Shown here piece by piece: positions 46,801 through 60,400 of a DNA stretch of 64,000 nucleotides (positions are counted from its first letter, which is position 1; the number at the start of each line of letters is the position of its first letter). The notes below the pieces were generated by a model, which had not been told where the DNA came from, did no database searches, and saw nothing but the letters and a program-made list of their open reading frames with translations. The position numbers and the translations under genes are program-made. Location: NCBI GenBank assembly GCA_013398295.1, contig VZSF01001524.1, forward strand, positions 347,384 through 411,383, in the 5' to 3' direction. Source of the stretch: Chionis minor (lineage: Eukaryota > Chordata > Aves > Charadriiformes > Chionididae).

Positions 46801-49800
46801 TTTAGTGGTCACTAATGCTTAAACTGGCTAGAAAGCAAGGTGTCTGAGCTATGGATTTTTTTTTATAATGTTGGCTTTGACCCAAAACCAGATCAAATTC
46901 AGAAATATTCTCAATTTTCCACAATCTGTGGAATTCCAAGAAAGTTTAATTTCGAAACAACAGTCCCGTGAGATGAAATGAAAAACTTCAGGCACTAGGT
47001 GTTTTCAGAAAGCTCAGGAGAATGCCAGCTCAGATGAACCCCAAGAAGTGTGAATGCCTGAAGCTGTGATCTGGGTGGTAGTGAAGGTTTTATGATTTTC
47101 CTGGTAGCTGTTGTCGATTTCCAGGCTGCAAGCCCATGAGGACATCAGCTCCAGGGCAATGTGCTGTGAATCTAACCCAGGTTCTTCCCTGTGTCCTGTG
47201 CGCTGGGCTGGATAATAAGCTCACTGAAGCTGCTTGTTTCGGACAAAATGTTCCATATTCAGTGAGTCAGCAACATCAGACTGTTTCCATTTTGAGCTCA
47301 TGCTGTTGAGTAGGAAACCTCTGCATCTGCACAGGTTGGGAGAGGCCAGTGTGACAGGCAGGTCTGAAGATGGTGCAGAAGGGGAAAAAAGAATAAAAAT
47401 AAAGAGGGGAGTTCACGGAAAGTCACAAGTCAAAAAAGCAACTAATCTGACAGAACCCATATAGCAGTTGACTTGCTACACTTGTCCCATGTAGTCTGAT
47501 GTGACATTGGAAGAAATACTGAGATTTTTCTTCTACTAGCACTGTCCTGGTCTATTCATCACCTTCAGCTTTTAGTCCGGAATGCTCAGGTTTGCTGAAA
47601 GAGAAACTTGTCTCTTTTGCTGCTGAAAGCAGAGCTCTCTGCAGCCTTGAAAATTCAGTAGCACTTGTGAGGCAGCAAGCTCAAGGGTCTCTGCTTCTAG
47701 GCTTTCTAGCTGATAATCAAATGGGGGTGAACCGCACTGGGAGCAGTTTCCAAGACAGAGTTGCTGTTAATTAGCAATGCATTTTTCATGTGATGTGCAG
47801 TGATCATAGAGAAGCTTCAGAAAGTCTGAGACTCCTTAGACTTAGTCTGGAAATGGATCAGGGCTGTAATGGTAACTAGGTTCGTAACTGAAGGCAAGCA
47901 TTTATTTTTAAACTCATTGCAAGTTCTTTCAAAAGTTTATGCAAAAGAAATAATCCCGCCTATTGGATCATCCAGAGCAGGTGAATGAATGAACGATGAG
48001 CCTTCGCAGCCTTCTTTGCGTCATTGCTAAGTATTGGAGCATTGATTGTAAAGCTCTCCATTGACGGTCTTGACTGGCTATAGGTTACAAATGCATCCTT
48101 AGGAGCTGTTCTTCATTAAATAGCATGCCTTGTAGCAGATATCCATTTATGGAGCATCAAAAAAGATGAAAAATGCTGTGGGTTATTACTGTCCCCGAAT
48201 ACCCTTTCATTTATAGGATATTTGAGTCATTTTTGCAGTGACAACAGCAATGGTGAGTCTAGCATGAACATCAGAAGCAAAGCGCACACTGTAAATGTGG
48301 TAGTTGACTGCTTTGCCAAAAATCTCAGAATTTTGTTGACATAACAAAATTTTACACTTGCGTACATCTATGTTGACATCTATATAGAAGTGTGCACATG
48401 CATGTGTGCATATATGCCTCTATTGCTGCAATCCAGTGCCTAATAAATCGCTATGGCCCTATAAAATCCCAATTACTAATGTCTGTAAAATAAAATATGA
48501 ATGTATATTTATAATGATTTGTAATATTTTATATAACACTCAAGAACAGATGTCCAGGGAGCAGCAAAATTTTAATTAAGGTTTTTCATTGCTTTTCCCA
48601 AGAAGTCAAATCAAAGTCCCACTGAAAGACAGGAGTGAGACATTAAAAAAAACCCACACAGTGACAAATGTTTACATGTATTTTATAACTTACTCTGTAA
48701 AGGACATCTGTGGCTCATCTAGTGTAAAAAAGCCAAGATTATCTGGTATGAGGCTTTTTTCTATGTACGTTTCTGTAATGAACATGCCAGGAGTAGTGTG
48801 AAAAAACCTTCATTGTCCTGAATTTCTCTTAGCGTTTGTCACATAATTTATCAGCACTTTATAAAGAGGTATTTTAGAGACAGGGAAAGCTACCACAGAT
48901 AGCCCCAGCAAGCTGAGTGTTGCTGAAGCCACCAGTGCTGAGCCTGAAACCCAACGTTCCAGGGTGACACCATGTGGAAGGGCAGAGCCACACTCCGGGC
49001 AGAGGTGCAGCAACTGCCTAGAAAAATAGATCCAAATGAGCTTTAAAGGATCAAAGTGGGTGCTGGTAAGAGTGTGATGGTGACACCATGAAGCGTGGCA
49101 TGGCTTGGGCGGATGGGCAATTGCCCAGTGCTACAGGCAGGATTTGCAGTGATGCTGTCTCTACACTTCTGTGGAAGTCAGGATAGTTGGTTTAAAGCAG
49201 ACTACAAAAACATGGGCATAACTGAAGAAATATCTTTGACCTTGTATCTTTGTATGTATCTTGGACACATTTTTAAGCGTGTCTCTCAGCAACTGTAATT
49301 CTGCTGTCTGAGGACTTCACAAGTTTTATTGAATTTAAACCATCTTTGGACACAAGAAAGTCTCATACCTGGATGACAAAGAGGTACCCAAAGGGAAAAA
49401 AGATTCAGGTGCCCAGTGTCCCAGAGGATGTCCCTGAGCGCACTGGACACAGGGTAATGCCTTCACCAAAGTGCCAGCCTCTTGCAGCCATGAGGTTACC
49501 AAGTCAGAGCAGAGGTGGGACACAGTGGACCCCGCTTGCACATGGAAAGAGCAGTTTTCCTGAGTTTAAAGGAGTTACTGACCTGCTTCTAGCGGCTGGA
49601 ATAATGGTGTCTCCAAGAGATCAAACCTCCCCAGCACACAGTGCTGGATGCCGTGCTTGGGGTCCTTTCTACATACTAGGACATCTCCCCTGTCACTCTT
49701 GCTTGAAAATATGTGATGGGGAGATTATCACCAGACCCTTAGCAGCTTCACCCGAACTCCACACTCAGAGTCAGGGAGCCGTCCTTGTTCCATGTGGCTG

Positions 49801-52800
49801 GGGAAGCCCTGTGGGACTGACACCGGAGACAGGACGCGGCAAAAGACGAACAACCAGACTGTTTCGGCATGCCGTTTCCTTATATATTGAAGCAGATCCA
49901 GACTGACTCTGAGCCAGGGTTCCCCAGGAGAGTCATCAGCCTGCTCAAAATGGAGTGGTGTAGCACAAGAATAATTTGTTTGCTGTCCTCCTAGTGCGAT
50001 GACTACCACGCGCTATCGGGAAACCCTGCACTAGGTGATGTAAGTGCCTTCCTGTGCAGGATCTGTTTCTTCGCAGCCTGTCTCCTCTTGGGAGGAACAG
50101 TGCTGAGGTGGGTCGGACGTGACCGAGCTGGGCTGGCTCTGCAACTTCTCAGCCCTGATGGAAATGCATATAAGAGATAACCTGGCAGACATCCCCACCT
50201 AATTCGCCCCGGTGGAAAAAAAAGATAATATTTTTCACTCTGCTGCACGCACTTGAAGGCTTTTTTTATGTAAACATTGATTTTGCCTGACTGATGTAAG
50301 TGGCCTAATTAGAGCCTTTTTCTGAATAGGTTTAGGATTGCTGGTCATTCTATGCTACTCATAAAGCAGCACTGTGTTAAAATATTCTGCTTGATTTGTT
50401 TCATTCAGTATATCAAAGGAAACTTCACAGAAAAAAATGCTGTGAAATCAGTAGTAAGATGTTCACTCTTGATTCTAATTACTCTCTGTGGTTAAATTTA
50501 AGCATTATTAGATATGATTAAGTGCACGATCAGTAGACAGACCTGTTTTTATACATTGCACTTAATATTCAGAAAAGGCTGCTGTGATGCATACCTCACA
50601 ACGTGAGTAATGTGGTGGAAATCAATTAACAGGTGAAAAAACAGGCTGGTACATGAAACACTATCTGAAAAGGGCACTCAGTTCTTCCATGCGATCTTAC
50701 TCATTAAACAACAAAAGGAAACCCACACAGATGAAGGCCGAACCCTTAATTTGGAAGTTTCTAATTTCTTCCTTAAAGGAAGCTAAAGAATATTTTTAAA
50801 GTGTATACTATCTACAGTGTTACAAATCCCTCCTTTTTGGCCTAAGACATTTGTTTCTATAGAACATCCTATATGCTAAATGCTCTGTGGATGGGTGCTT
50901 ACTAATATGAGGGAAGTTAACATCACAGAGCTTGTCTGGGACAGGGAAGGTTGTTAATCCCATTTTACAGGTTGGAACCCTGTTGGACAAAGAAGTTGAA
51001 GACTTCACTCAAGGTCATGCTGGAACTCTATAGTATAGGTGGGAGCAGAGCGCTGGTTCCCAAAGTGGAGATCCAGTGGAAGTGCAAACTGCATAGTTAA
51101 GAAGCACGAGCGAGAAAATCACCAAGAGATCTGCTAAAGTGTCTGAGGCACCATAGGATTGTGACAATGTGCTGTGGGACATGTTCTTCAAGGCTTTGGC
51201 TTCCTCTGGGCTGTCTCAAGGTCCCTGAAAACCAGCAAACTGCCACCTCTAAGCACACCACAGTGCCTTGAGGATACGGACAGCATCCACTTCCAGCACA
51301 GCCAGTGCTGCAACTGCAGTTCCCAGGGTGGCTGCACCTCAGCAGCTCCCTCATGGGACTCAGAGAGTGCATCTGTGGTGTGACCTTTCCAGTGAGATGA
51401 GAAAATACAGGTGGTTGCACGGCATAGAGGAAAGACGACAGTCCTGTCACTTTACTGGAGCCAAGATTTTGAAGGTAGAGGTCATCGTCTGCATAGTTCT
51501 GGGCAAAGCAATCTTTTCTGCAAACTATTTTCTTTAAGTGGGATGTTGTCTTTATTTTTGTTTTCCCTTTTTTAACTTCTGCAGTGTTTGCACCTGTTGT
51601 ATGCAATGGGCTGCTTTATGAAATGGGCAACTTCCAGACTTTTGCAGAACCGGCTTCCTTTCCAAATTACCCTCCACTACTTTTCCTTCTTCCTAACCTG
51701 GCAAATTAAGTTTCTGAGGCAAGAGTGCATCTAACATATCTGCCCAATGAACCTTTTTCATAACTACTAACAGGTTGACAAATGCCCCCTGACATGCTAT
51801 GGGTGTTGTCCCTTCCAGACCACTCCTCTTTTCATAATTTTCTTATTGCTCCTCCTTTTCCTTAGTACATGTTCTGCTCTGAGAGTTGCACGCATTCCTG
51901 CTTGGTGCTGTTTGTGTACCTGGAAATCAGCTCTACGGCACGTTTACAACCAGTCTGTCACTTCCAAGATGCATGCAGCACACTGTGCATGCATTGTAGT
52001 CAATTTGAACATGAACTATGGCATTTTGTCTGGATTTCCCAGACATTTGGCACCTTGACAGGCTATCTGTGAAAATTACTGTCTCTCAGGCAGAGTTATT
52101 AGATCTGACAATGTACCAAAAATGAGTGACATCAGACATCATGAGGACTGTACTGAGAGATACAGTAACACCACATCCACGGTGACCAGATGTGTCTGCA
52201 AGGAATATGTATGGCCTTGCCTGGTTATCACCTCAGGCTTTGAAGAAATTGTTGGTGCTGATGTGTTTGATGTTTTTAGAGAGAGAGGCTTATAATTTCT
52301 CTGGCAGAAACAGGCCATGTTCATTCAGTGGGAAAAAAAGGGGCATTTTCTCGTGCCTAGAAATGTGAATGCTTGAAGAAGAGTGCATTCAACCGGACCT
52401 GTGCACAAGCCAGCACCCATCAGCCATCATCTTGAGGGAGAACACTAGAAGATGTATGGTAAAATCCCTGCTTCCCCACTCAGATGCTCTGTGTGCTCAC
52501 AAGGGTCTTTTCCTCTGACCTTTGCTGCTAGCTGCCCTCCCCGTGCAAGAAATGACTCCAAGACTTATGTTCCATATTTGCGTGGCCACAACTTTTCAAG
52601 TGCATGACACTTAACAAAGCAAAAAAAATAATAAAGAAAGAAATGATGGCAGATGGTCTAATAGGACAAAGCTGGATTTGAGGATTAACCAGACCATAAT
52701 AAAAGCTGTCATTACAGGTTGTCATCATTGGCGAGTTATTTATTAGCTCTAAACAAACAGTGTTCCCTTCAGATACCAAATGTCAAATGTTTTAATATGT

Positions 52801-53340
52801 AGAAACCAAGTCTTCCTCTTCCAGCTGCTCCCATTTTGTCCTGCCAGCTGTACTGTCTCATCTTCTAAGACCTGCCAAAGAGCCTAACATTAACGTACCT
52901 TATTATGCACGTTATTTTGCCAAAAGAGGCCAGATGAGGCCAAATCATTCTGATAATAAGCCCTGCTGTCATTAAATACTATTATGCATGCTACTGTTGA
53001 TCCTAAAACCTTTGTGGAATATTAATGAGGGCATCCTTGACATTTGCTGCAAGTATTCTGGAGTAAATGAGATTGTCACTTACTAGATCTGTCCACAGTC
53101 TGAAGGGATCTGTTACTATATTGGTCCCTTCTGTAACTCAGGTGGCTGGTATGCAAAAGATTTCCAATTCTGGGAAGATTTCTTTCTCCTTTAAAAAACA
53201 TGCAGCTAAAGGAATAATGGTTTGAGGGGTTGATTTGGAGCCTTAGCAGTAAAGGAAAGGAGGACAAAGGAGGGAATTGCCTGAGGATGATCCAAATGCT
53301 TTATGCCTTTTTTGAAAACCTTTTTTAAGGTCAATTTGAA

Positions 53341-53388
53341 ATGAAAATGTCATTGTGAAATGAGATGAAAATGCCATTGTGAAATTAG
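53341..53388. repeat. 24-bp tandem duplication
   Basis: Copies 53341-53364 and 53365-53388 have the pattern ATGAAAATGYCATTGTGAAA followed by TKAG, differing at two positions. Confidence 0.9.
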
Positions 53389-54135
53389 AAGCTGAAACAT
53401 TTTGAATTTTCAGAATGCTTTTATACTTCCCCCTTTTTTTTTAAACTGAAACAATGTATGATACTTTGACCTAAAGTTGTGAATATCTTTGGTTAACATG
53501 GAACTACATTTTTTCTGTGATTTTATTGCTTGGAAAACAATAGCCACCTGCTCTGTGTTCTGAATTTTGTGGGAGAGTACTTGACATTTATCTCTATGTT
53601 TTAAAGCTCCTTTGACCCAAGGTTTCAGCTGTTATTGAAATCTTCTGATTAGTTTTCTGAAGTTATTTATACTTTAAAATTTCAAGTGTTTTTCCTTTTC
53701 CTGTCCATTTTCTGCAAGTCTTTTGACAGTTTTTATGTAGTGTGACTTCAACATGGCAGTAACACACAAAAATGGTGGGGAAAAGTGCCATAAGCTCTCA
53801 GTTGTAACGTGACCATAAATTCAAGCTTTGTATCTGTTACGGGTGGCCCCTTCTCAGATATCTAAAGGTTAAAGCATCACTTGCTGTGATTAACCAGTCA
53901 GAACCTCAGCCAGCCGCACACCCTTTGCCAGGGATCTGCAAAAGCAAAGGCAGAAAGTTACTGCGGTCATTTTTTTACTGTGCCACAGAGAGGGAGTAAA
54001 AAAGAACACCCAAAAGGGAAATATTTTTGACTCGTAACATCTGGCTGGGAAGAGATTACAGGCCTGTCGAAAAGAGAGTTTCTGTCTCTAGAGGTGCAAA
54101 GTCTTATTGTTTTAGGAATGTAGTGTTTGCTTTCT

Positions 54136-54159
54136 CCCCCCCCCCCCCCCCCAAAAAAA
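54136..54159 (+). repeat. C17-A7 homopolymer junction
   Basis: Seventeen Cs followed by seven As. The 199-codon minus-strand open frame at 53967-54566 crosses this run as polyglycine, so its integrity depends on the exact homopolymer length and it is not accepted as a gene. Confidence 0.95.
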
Positions 54160-57100
54160 TATGCAGGAAAGAAAGATAGGGGGTTTGTACACCATACACA
54201 TCTATCTGCCAAGGACCAGAGGGTTTTGCTCTGGCCCTGCAGCGACCTGGGAGTTGTGTTGCGGGCGAAATGCTGCCCTTCCAGCCTGCAAGGACGGCAG
54301 GGGATCTGCAGGAAAGTTTGGTGGGGCACAGTGTTCCAGACATGTCCAGCTATTGCTGGTCCATGCTGGGGTAGCCCACGCAATCGGGAAGGTGGGGGTC
54401 CCCAGCAGCACTGGGCAGGGACCTTGAAGGGAAGCGTGGGTTGGGAGCAAATGGTATGACTTGACAGACTGGGGTAAATTTCTGCCCCTCGTCTGGCGTG
54501 CAGCTGCTCAAAGTTCAGCTCAAATGCCAAGAACATAGACCCTGTACCCGTTCCTCTTACCTGCACGCTCCTACTGGGGTTTGTTGACAGCAGCTGGTTT
54601 TGGTGTATTTGGTTCGGATTTCTCAGCTTTCAGTACTTGAGCAGCCACTACTACAGAAACTACCTTAACAGGTTTTCCCTGACCCTTTTGTCAAGCTGTC
54701 ACTTTAAGTAATTTATTTCAGTTCATGCAGAGACTGCCCATCCCAGAGGCTATTCCTGGGGCTGTTTCTGGACTATAATATTGACCTAATGTGCAGGATT
54801 GGACAAGTCAAGGTATATCTGGACAAGCCAAGATATATGTCTGCATTTCATGATCACCTTTACATTCAAGGGCACTGTGAATGGGACAAAACTCGCAGGG
54901 ATATAGGATCGAGCCACAAAGAGGCTTTTAAGAGTCTCAGTGACCGTGCAACTCCCTGCTGCCGTGATATTGGAGTACCGAATGGCCCTACAAAACATCT
55001 GCTTGCCATTGCTCTGCTTTGGCAATGCTGAGGGTCTTAATCATGCTTTACTGCAAGTCTTTCCACATGTGTGCTTATATGCTTAGCATTAAGTGTGGTT
55101 ATCCATATATTTTTGCAGCAGAAAAAGTAAAATCTAGTGGTTTTCTTTTCTTGTATAAACCCCTCTGCAGTCTGGTCCCCGTTCAGAGCTCAGGACCCGT
55201 TTTGACAGAAGGTCGCTTTTTTTAATCAGGTTTTAACTGCATTTATTTCACCGTCACTTGCATCACCTGGGAAAGCTGTGATGCCTCCCCGAAGCACGTG
55301 ACTGCAGCAGTTGAAGGCGATGGGAGGGTGGAGGGGGAGTTTTATGAGCAGAGCGCGTGGGAGGCCCGTGCTGGTGGGAGAAGGAGCTTTCCAAGCACAA
55401 TACTTATGGGTGGCAATGGTAGAGGGGTGAGGGACCTGGTCTTCCCCCTCTGAAGGCTTCCCCCTGGCTACTCCAGGGACATGTGGCTGCGCTGCGTGGC
55501 AGGGTGGGTATGACCTGCGGAAGGGGCAGGTTGTGGGGCCACCCAGGGCAGAGCTGGCACTGTGACTAACCCCCCCGGCACATCCATCTCCTCTGGCAGA
55601 CCCCCCAGATGCAGGGCTTAGCCTGTGTGAGGCTCATCTGCCTTTTAGCTCCTACGTGGCCCCTTGCTGCCACAGATGGGCTCCTCTAGTACCCAGAGGA
55701 GCTTGGCTGCAGGTAGCTCAGGTGGACGTGTGATAGGTGTACTGGTGCAGCTCTTGCAGGTGGTCTGTGGGGCAAGGAGATGTGGTGAAGCCTCCAACTT
55801 GCCGGAGGTGCGGCGGGAGCCAAGCACGAAGGTGTATCATGCAAGGCTGGGGCTGCCGGTGTGGAGGAGGAGTTGTCACTAGATGAGCAGCCTGCTGTCC
55901 CGGCATTCTCAGCTGTTATCCCTGTGGGGAGCAGCTTTCACCCAGAACTTCCAGGCTCATCCGGTTGGTGCCCTCCTAGGCAGCCCAGAAAATCTGACAC
56001 AAGCCGCTGTGGCTCCCCGCTCCCTGGATGGGGAGATCTCTGGGAAGGATGTGACACCACTTTGCAGGTAGCCGCTGTCTCTTTGAGCTTTGAAGAACAT
56101 TAGTGATGCAGCAGCTCTCTGCGCAGGGGTACCACCAGTGCCTGGATGCACGTATTATGTAGCGCTTCACAGCCTATCCAAATGTAGAAGGAAGAAGAAA
56201 GCCGGAGAAGGGAAGCAGGAGGCAGATACCAGGACTGAAGAGCTAACTCCAGAGGAAACTGTTTTGGAGGAGCTCCTTTATTAGTGCAGTGGTGTCTGGG
56301 CTTGGGAAATGGACCTGAAAGGTCAGAAGAGAGGAACACTGGGTGTCCAGGGTGACCACAGCAGATGGAGTGAAAAAGCTGCTTTCCTAGAGCTTTGAGA
56401 TGAGCTCATTCCCAGAAGGCAGGGGCAGACCACCCATAGGAGGGCCCCCACTCCCTTAGAGAAACACTGAAGGTTCTTTAGTAAAATGATGTGGCAGTAT
56501 GTTAAGTGCTCTGTGAAAATACCCTGAAGGTCAATGTTTTTCAAGAGTGAGAACGAGCATCTCAAGATTATAACAGAAAAGAATGAGTCGTGCCATCTCC
56601 TACTCTTGTCATACCGTTGTCCGGTCACTACTTAATTATTTTAAAATTTTAATTGCATTCTTCTTTCATAACATCTTGGATTGTGATGTAGGTATTACAG
56701 CCATACTGTAAGCTGCTTACTTTTATATGCACAAAAAATGAGCTGTTGCTCATATAATATGAGAAATTTGCTGTTTAGGTCCAGGTATTTCATTTCGATC
56801 GATAATTTCAGCTGAAAAGATTGAAAATATAATCTTGTTTCCAATCAGCTATAAGGCTTATAAAAACTTTAAAACTGACTCACCATTTTGGTTGACATTT
56901 GAAGTTTAGATTAAAAAGACAGCATTTCCATGACCGTGTTTGGGAAAAAAAACATTTTTCAGTTATATTTTTTTTTATATGCCTGTGTGACTGGCAGGTT
57001 ATTTCATTCTTTCTCAGCAGTTAATAAAACTGAAAGGAGCAATCAACAATGTAAAAACTGTTATAAAAAGTTGTTTTCTGCTTCTGTGTATCTAATAATG

Positions 57101-57338
57101 ACAATCAACTACATTACTGAAAACTTTTCAGCTTGCATCTTTTGGATTCCTTGATCTTTGATGTATTTTTATGATCCAGGCCTCAAAACAAAGTAATCCA
57201 GAGGAAGTTGCAGAATTCCTATTGACTTATTTAAAAATTAGCCAGAAAGATCAGATCAGACCATCTCTCAGAGATGGCAGTGTTGCACATACACAGACGT
57301 CAGTATGGTGTAAAGCAGTGTCCTTTTTGTTAATCTAG

Positions 57339-57443
57339 TCCTTCTGCTCAAAGAGAAAATTTGGGTGTGAGCACTTTCAGGACCATTTTGCAGAAGCTGA
57401 GCTGATGGCATTAGAATTGTATGACAAGCTGGAAAAAATAAGG
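57339..57443 (+). CDS. Possible unannotated internal exon (speculative)
   Basis: A polypyrimidine tract ending TTAATCTAG (AG at 57337-57338) precedes 105 nt, and a good donor GTAAGA follows at 57444. The one phase-0 frame is open for 35 codons and reads like protein: KRKFGCEHFQDHFAEAELM, then ALELYDKLEKIR with helix-like character. The frame is closed directly upstream by the TAG in the acceptor, so it would need other exons, and none was found. A Cys..His-Phe pattern loosely recalls THAP-type zinc fingers but lacks the right spacing. Could be chance or a relic of a transposase. Confidence 0.2.
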
Positions 57444-60400
57444 GTAAGACTTTCGCTTCAGCTATTTAGCTAGACTGCAGTCTATAAAAATCTCACTGTA
57501 AAACAGGCACCTGCATTTTTTCAACAGACAAATGGGTATAGATTATAACATGTCTTTCCAATTCATCTGACCAATGCTATTCCCTACCTGTTGGAAAATC
57601 TATGCTCTAGCTTTCAGAACAGGATTTGTGAAAAGCCCGTGTTAAAATAAATCCAACCACTTCTTAGGTAACATTTTCTGTCCCCAAAAAGAAATAAACA
57701 CAGAGCACATGCCTAAAATCAGAGTCAGAAAAAAGAGCCAAAATATTTTTAGATTGTCTGGGTTCCCAGCCTAAGTAAGGGAATGACTTTAATTAAATTT
57801 AGCCAAGCCTCAGCCATTCTTTCTGTGGTTGACTTCAGTTGTACATCTCACATCTTTGAACAGCTCTTCTCAATTGCACACAGGCAGCTTTGTTTATAGC
57901 ACAGGGAAGCATCAAATGGTTTCCATTTGGGGGGGAAGGGAGAGCAAAGGAAGGCATTTTCTTCTTAGTGATCCTTGCCTACAGAGGAAGCTTTATAACT
58001 TCACAAGAGAGGGTACGATATGCTCAGCATATGTGAGTCTTTCCTCCCAGTAAGAGAGATGAATCACCTGTTTTCTCTTGAAGGGAGATGTTTAAATCCT
58101 TTCTGTTCATTAGGAATAGGGAGCAGCTTTCTTATTATAATGCATATTAGTAATAATCCCAGCAAGAATAGTAGCATGTGCAGTTGATGCTTCAGATTGG
58201 CCACCCATGCTGGCAGAAGGGATCTTGAGGAAAGGCTTGTTTTTAATGAATAATGCAAAGTAGAGTGTTTGCAGTTCCAATAATTCAAGGCTCAGGGTAG
58301 GAAGCCTGGTTCATTCTGCGTGGGGTCACACTTCCTCCCTGAGGGCGCTAATGTTGTGGCTGGGAGCCCACTGCAGACTCTGGAAGAGAAACTGCGTCAC
58401 CTCAGAGAAACAATCTGGCTCAAAAGTGCATGAAATTAAGGCCTGGAGGGGAATAAGACAGGCAACACATTTTCCAGGGAAGCGGGCTTTAAAAAACACC
58501 TACAGCAAAATATGTATAGGTGGACTTTAGTCCATCCCTGTTCAAGAAGGCATTTTAATACAGTGTAATAGCAACAATTCACGGGCTTAAGTCCTCACTA
58601 AAAGCCAAGTTTCAGTCAGAAACTCTCCAGAACAAGTGTGGTTTGCAAATCACATTGCAAATTTAAGGGAAACAGAGCTGCCTAACCTCAAGAAGGGCTA
58701 TGGAGGCTCCACTGTAAATCTGATATTTCCAATTATTTCTGTCATGACAACACCCCCTAGCCTTAGCTGGGGCCTATTTGTGCTGGGGAGACTGCAAACA
58801 GGGGATAAGAAGATGCTTCTTGCTCCAGAAAATTTGCTAGATGAGTATAACACAAGCCAGTGAAGGGCAGATGGAGTCCAAGGAAGCCATAATATCATGT
58901 CAACCAGAAAGTATTTGTCTGGTGGATGGTTGGATTCTTTAAGCAATCTGTTGATTCTAACAAACTGCAAATATGTCAGAAGGCTACATACATCATTCTG
59001 TGATAGAGACAGGAATTCCTCTAAGCTCATTTTACCGTTTGCTTTGAACCAACTTCTTTTAAAACTGTCATATAAAGAGGAACGTAATTCTTCTCTTGCC
59101 TGGCAAGAGCAGAAATAATTACCACTTTGAAAAGGCCAACTGATTTAAACTGTTTTCACGATCAGCCTTTCTTGGTATATGCATTGATCAGTCATGTGGG
59201 GGCAAATGTCCCGCTCGTGCAGACAGTCATGCTTGCACTGAGGCAAAGGAGCACGCATAACCCAGAGTGGGTCAGGCCCCTCAGAGCACAGATTTGTAAT
59301 TCCTTTTTGTGTGAACAAGAAATAAAAAATAGCCAAAAAAGCACCATGTGTACTCAATATCACAGTTTGCTTCTGACTGTGGGGCAGGTCAAGAAGTGGG
59401 GAGTTGAGTGCAAAAGAGAAGTTGTTGCTCTAAACTCAGATTGAACTGAAATAGTTCAACAAACAAAAATTAGTAAAGTATCCTGGGAATTAAATTATGG
59501 AAGGATTTATCTGGGAAGCATGTAGTTAGGGCAAACTTTAAAGAAAGACCCCAGACTTCTTTAAATTTGTGATTTAAAGTGTCTCTTAGTGTCTTTAACC
59601 CTCTGGTCCGTGGAAGTATGGATGTTTTGCTGGGGAAGGAGCACATCTTACTGACCCTGTTCTGTGTATGCCTTCACCAAACACCTGTGAATATCCACTC
59701 CTGGCAAGGTGAGCTAGTGGAGAGCCTGTATGTCTGGATATACAGCTGCCCTTCTGCCCCATCCCAGAAACATGAGTGTGGTGGGTGTCGGGACAGTTCT
59801 TCTGATCACACTACTTTCATATACTAAAACTCTATACGCTTGCCCTGGTGGCTTTTCTCTTGTTCATTTAATGATGAATTATTTGATAAATGTTGATTAG
59901 ACTGAAAACCTTCTCAACTGTGCAAGTATTTCACTGTGCTTAGAAAGGAAGGAAGACAGACGCCATTGGTCAATGAGATCTTTAGAATCAAGCTCCTACT
60001 GATGCATTTATAACCATCTGTAACCCATACTGTTCATGTCAGCAACTTCTTATAATATCTACTAATCATTTTAATCCTTTGTAAAATATGCAAGGGAGTA
60101 TCATGTACATAATGTACAACCTAGATTGTTAAAGGGTTAGGAACTGTGTTTCAATTGCTCTCAGATCTTAGGAAATCCATTTCCTACATGCAGAAGAAAA
60201 TAAATCTTTCCCCTGACTAATTCCATCATATACCTCTGCCTGTCACTGAAACCCTCCACAAGCTGCCTTAGCCTCAGTATTGTAGGTGGTAAATTTCTTG
60301 CAGCAGTTTGAATCCTGTTTAAAGTTCTTCAATCCTTATTGATTTATGCAAAGCAAACATTCTAGCTTGTGTCAGAATAATTTGGAGGATTATTCTAATT

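Noticed and set aside
49346..49906. 186-codon plus-strand frame
   Set aside because: It starts at a TTG, has no domain, and lies in moderately G+C-rich intergenic DNA; chance is the simplest reading.
53967..54566. 199-codon minus-strand frame
   Set aside because: It depends on the exact length of a C17 run (read as polyglycine), starts at GTG and has no recognisable domain.
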